From: Rahnella woolbedingensis
GTDB taxonomy: Bacteria; Pseudomonadota; Gammaproteobacteria; Enterobacterales; Enterobacteriaceae
Reading direction: 5' to 3'
Length of the DNA stretch: 64,000 bases
NCBI RefSeq assembly: GCF_003602095.1
Contig: NZ_RAHH01000002.1
Span: 62,001-126,000 of the forward strand
Part shown: positions 63,848 through 64,000 of the stretch, in pieces
How positions within the stretch are numbered: position 1 is the first letter of the stretch
How the letters are laid out: the number at the start of each line of letters is the position of its first letter
Notes under the pieces: model-generated
The model's database searches: none
What the model saw: the letters and a program-made list of their open reading frames with translations, nothing else
What the model was told of the DNA's origin: nothing
Program-made: the position numbers and the translations under genes

Positions 63848-64000
63848 ATGGAACGAAGAGCATTTATTAAAGCATCTATGGCATTCGCGGCCTGGTGTGG
63901 TGTGCCGGCAATGTCCACACTGTTCACCCGTTCCGCAGAAGCGGCAGAAGCGAATGTCGCAGACGGCGGAGAGTTGCCGTTTGATTTCAATGCGCTGAAA
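63848..64000 (+). CDS. opgD: glucan biosynthesis protein D, N-terminal start (OpgD)
   Basis: The first 51 residues are present; the gene runs off the window. The start MERRAFIKASMAFAAWCGVP is a twin-arginine signal peptide (RRAFIK) followed by a DGGELPFDFNALK segment, as in E. coli OpgD (MdoD). OpgD is a periplasmic enzyme of osmoregulated periplasmic glucan synthesis, setting glucan backbone length. ATG at 63848 follows AGGAAA. Confidence 0.88.
   Translation, partial: MERRAFIKASMAFAAWCGVPAMSTLFTRSAEAAEANVADGGELPFDFNALK

Overview
The window is typical enterobacterial chromosome. It carries rcsA, dsrB, mtfA beside tRNA-Asn, amiA, phoH, aqpZ, katG and the start of opgD, together with FliA-type, PmrA-type, RcsAB-type and KdgR-type sites. 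Gene content and moderate GC suggest a Yersiniaceae-like member of the Enterobacterales (Rahnella, Serratia or a relative). That placement is inference, since no database search was possible.

Layout. 1-3.8 kb: end of amiA, phoH and an exporter-type ABC protein. 3.8-11.1 kb: an amino-acid ABC importer, a GNAT acetyltransferase, an M20 deacylase and two divergent flavin monooxygenases. This set resembles the Bacillus ytm/yxe loci that salvage sulfur from S-modified cysteines. 11.2-14.2 kb: an acuR-acuI-like pair and cheV. 14.2-17.4 kb: an Rrf2 regulator with a DUF1360 gene, then an AT-richer patch with an esterase and a PfpI-like gene next to the first tRNA-Asn.

17.4-35.1 kb lies between two near-identical tRNA-Asn genes in the same orientation. 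It holds a luciferase-like monooxygenase, katG, and a 12.6-kb catabolic island: an NMT1/THI5-like ABC importer, an FAD oxidase, a creatininase-family hydrolase, RidA, two amidohydrolases, a phthalate-dioxygenase-type reductase, a LysR regulator, an orphan second binding protein and a 2OG-Fe oxygenase. The set looks built to import and dismantle a nitrogen heterocycle. yjfB and a DUF2058 gene follow.

35-52 kb: mtfA, an EAL phosphodiesterase, aqpZ, an alpha/beta hydrolase, padC with a divergent LysR gene, eptA (with a PmrA-like box) facing a second LpxA-like acyltransferase, a DUF969-DUF979-DUF2891 operon, queH, an AI-2E-family permease, an alcohol dehydrogenase of the YahK type, and a voltage-gated-type channel with a C-terminal zinc ribbon.

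52-64 kb: a cold-shock gene, dsrB, a chemoreceptor and rcsA; a GH88/MFS/DUF2264 operon for unsaturated uronates with a KdgR-like operator and a divergent AraC regulator; a two-domain CaiB-like protein; and the Tat-signal start of opgD, preceded by a terminator-like hairpin. Several short ORFs and hairpins in the gaps may be small proteins or small RNAs.
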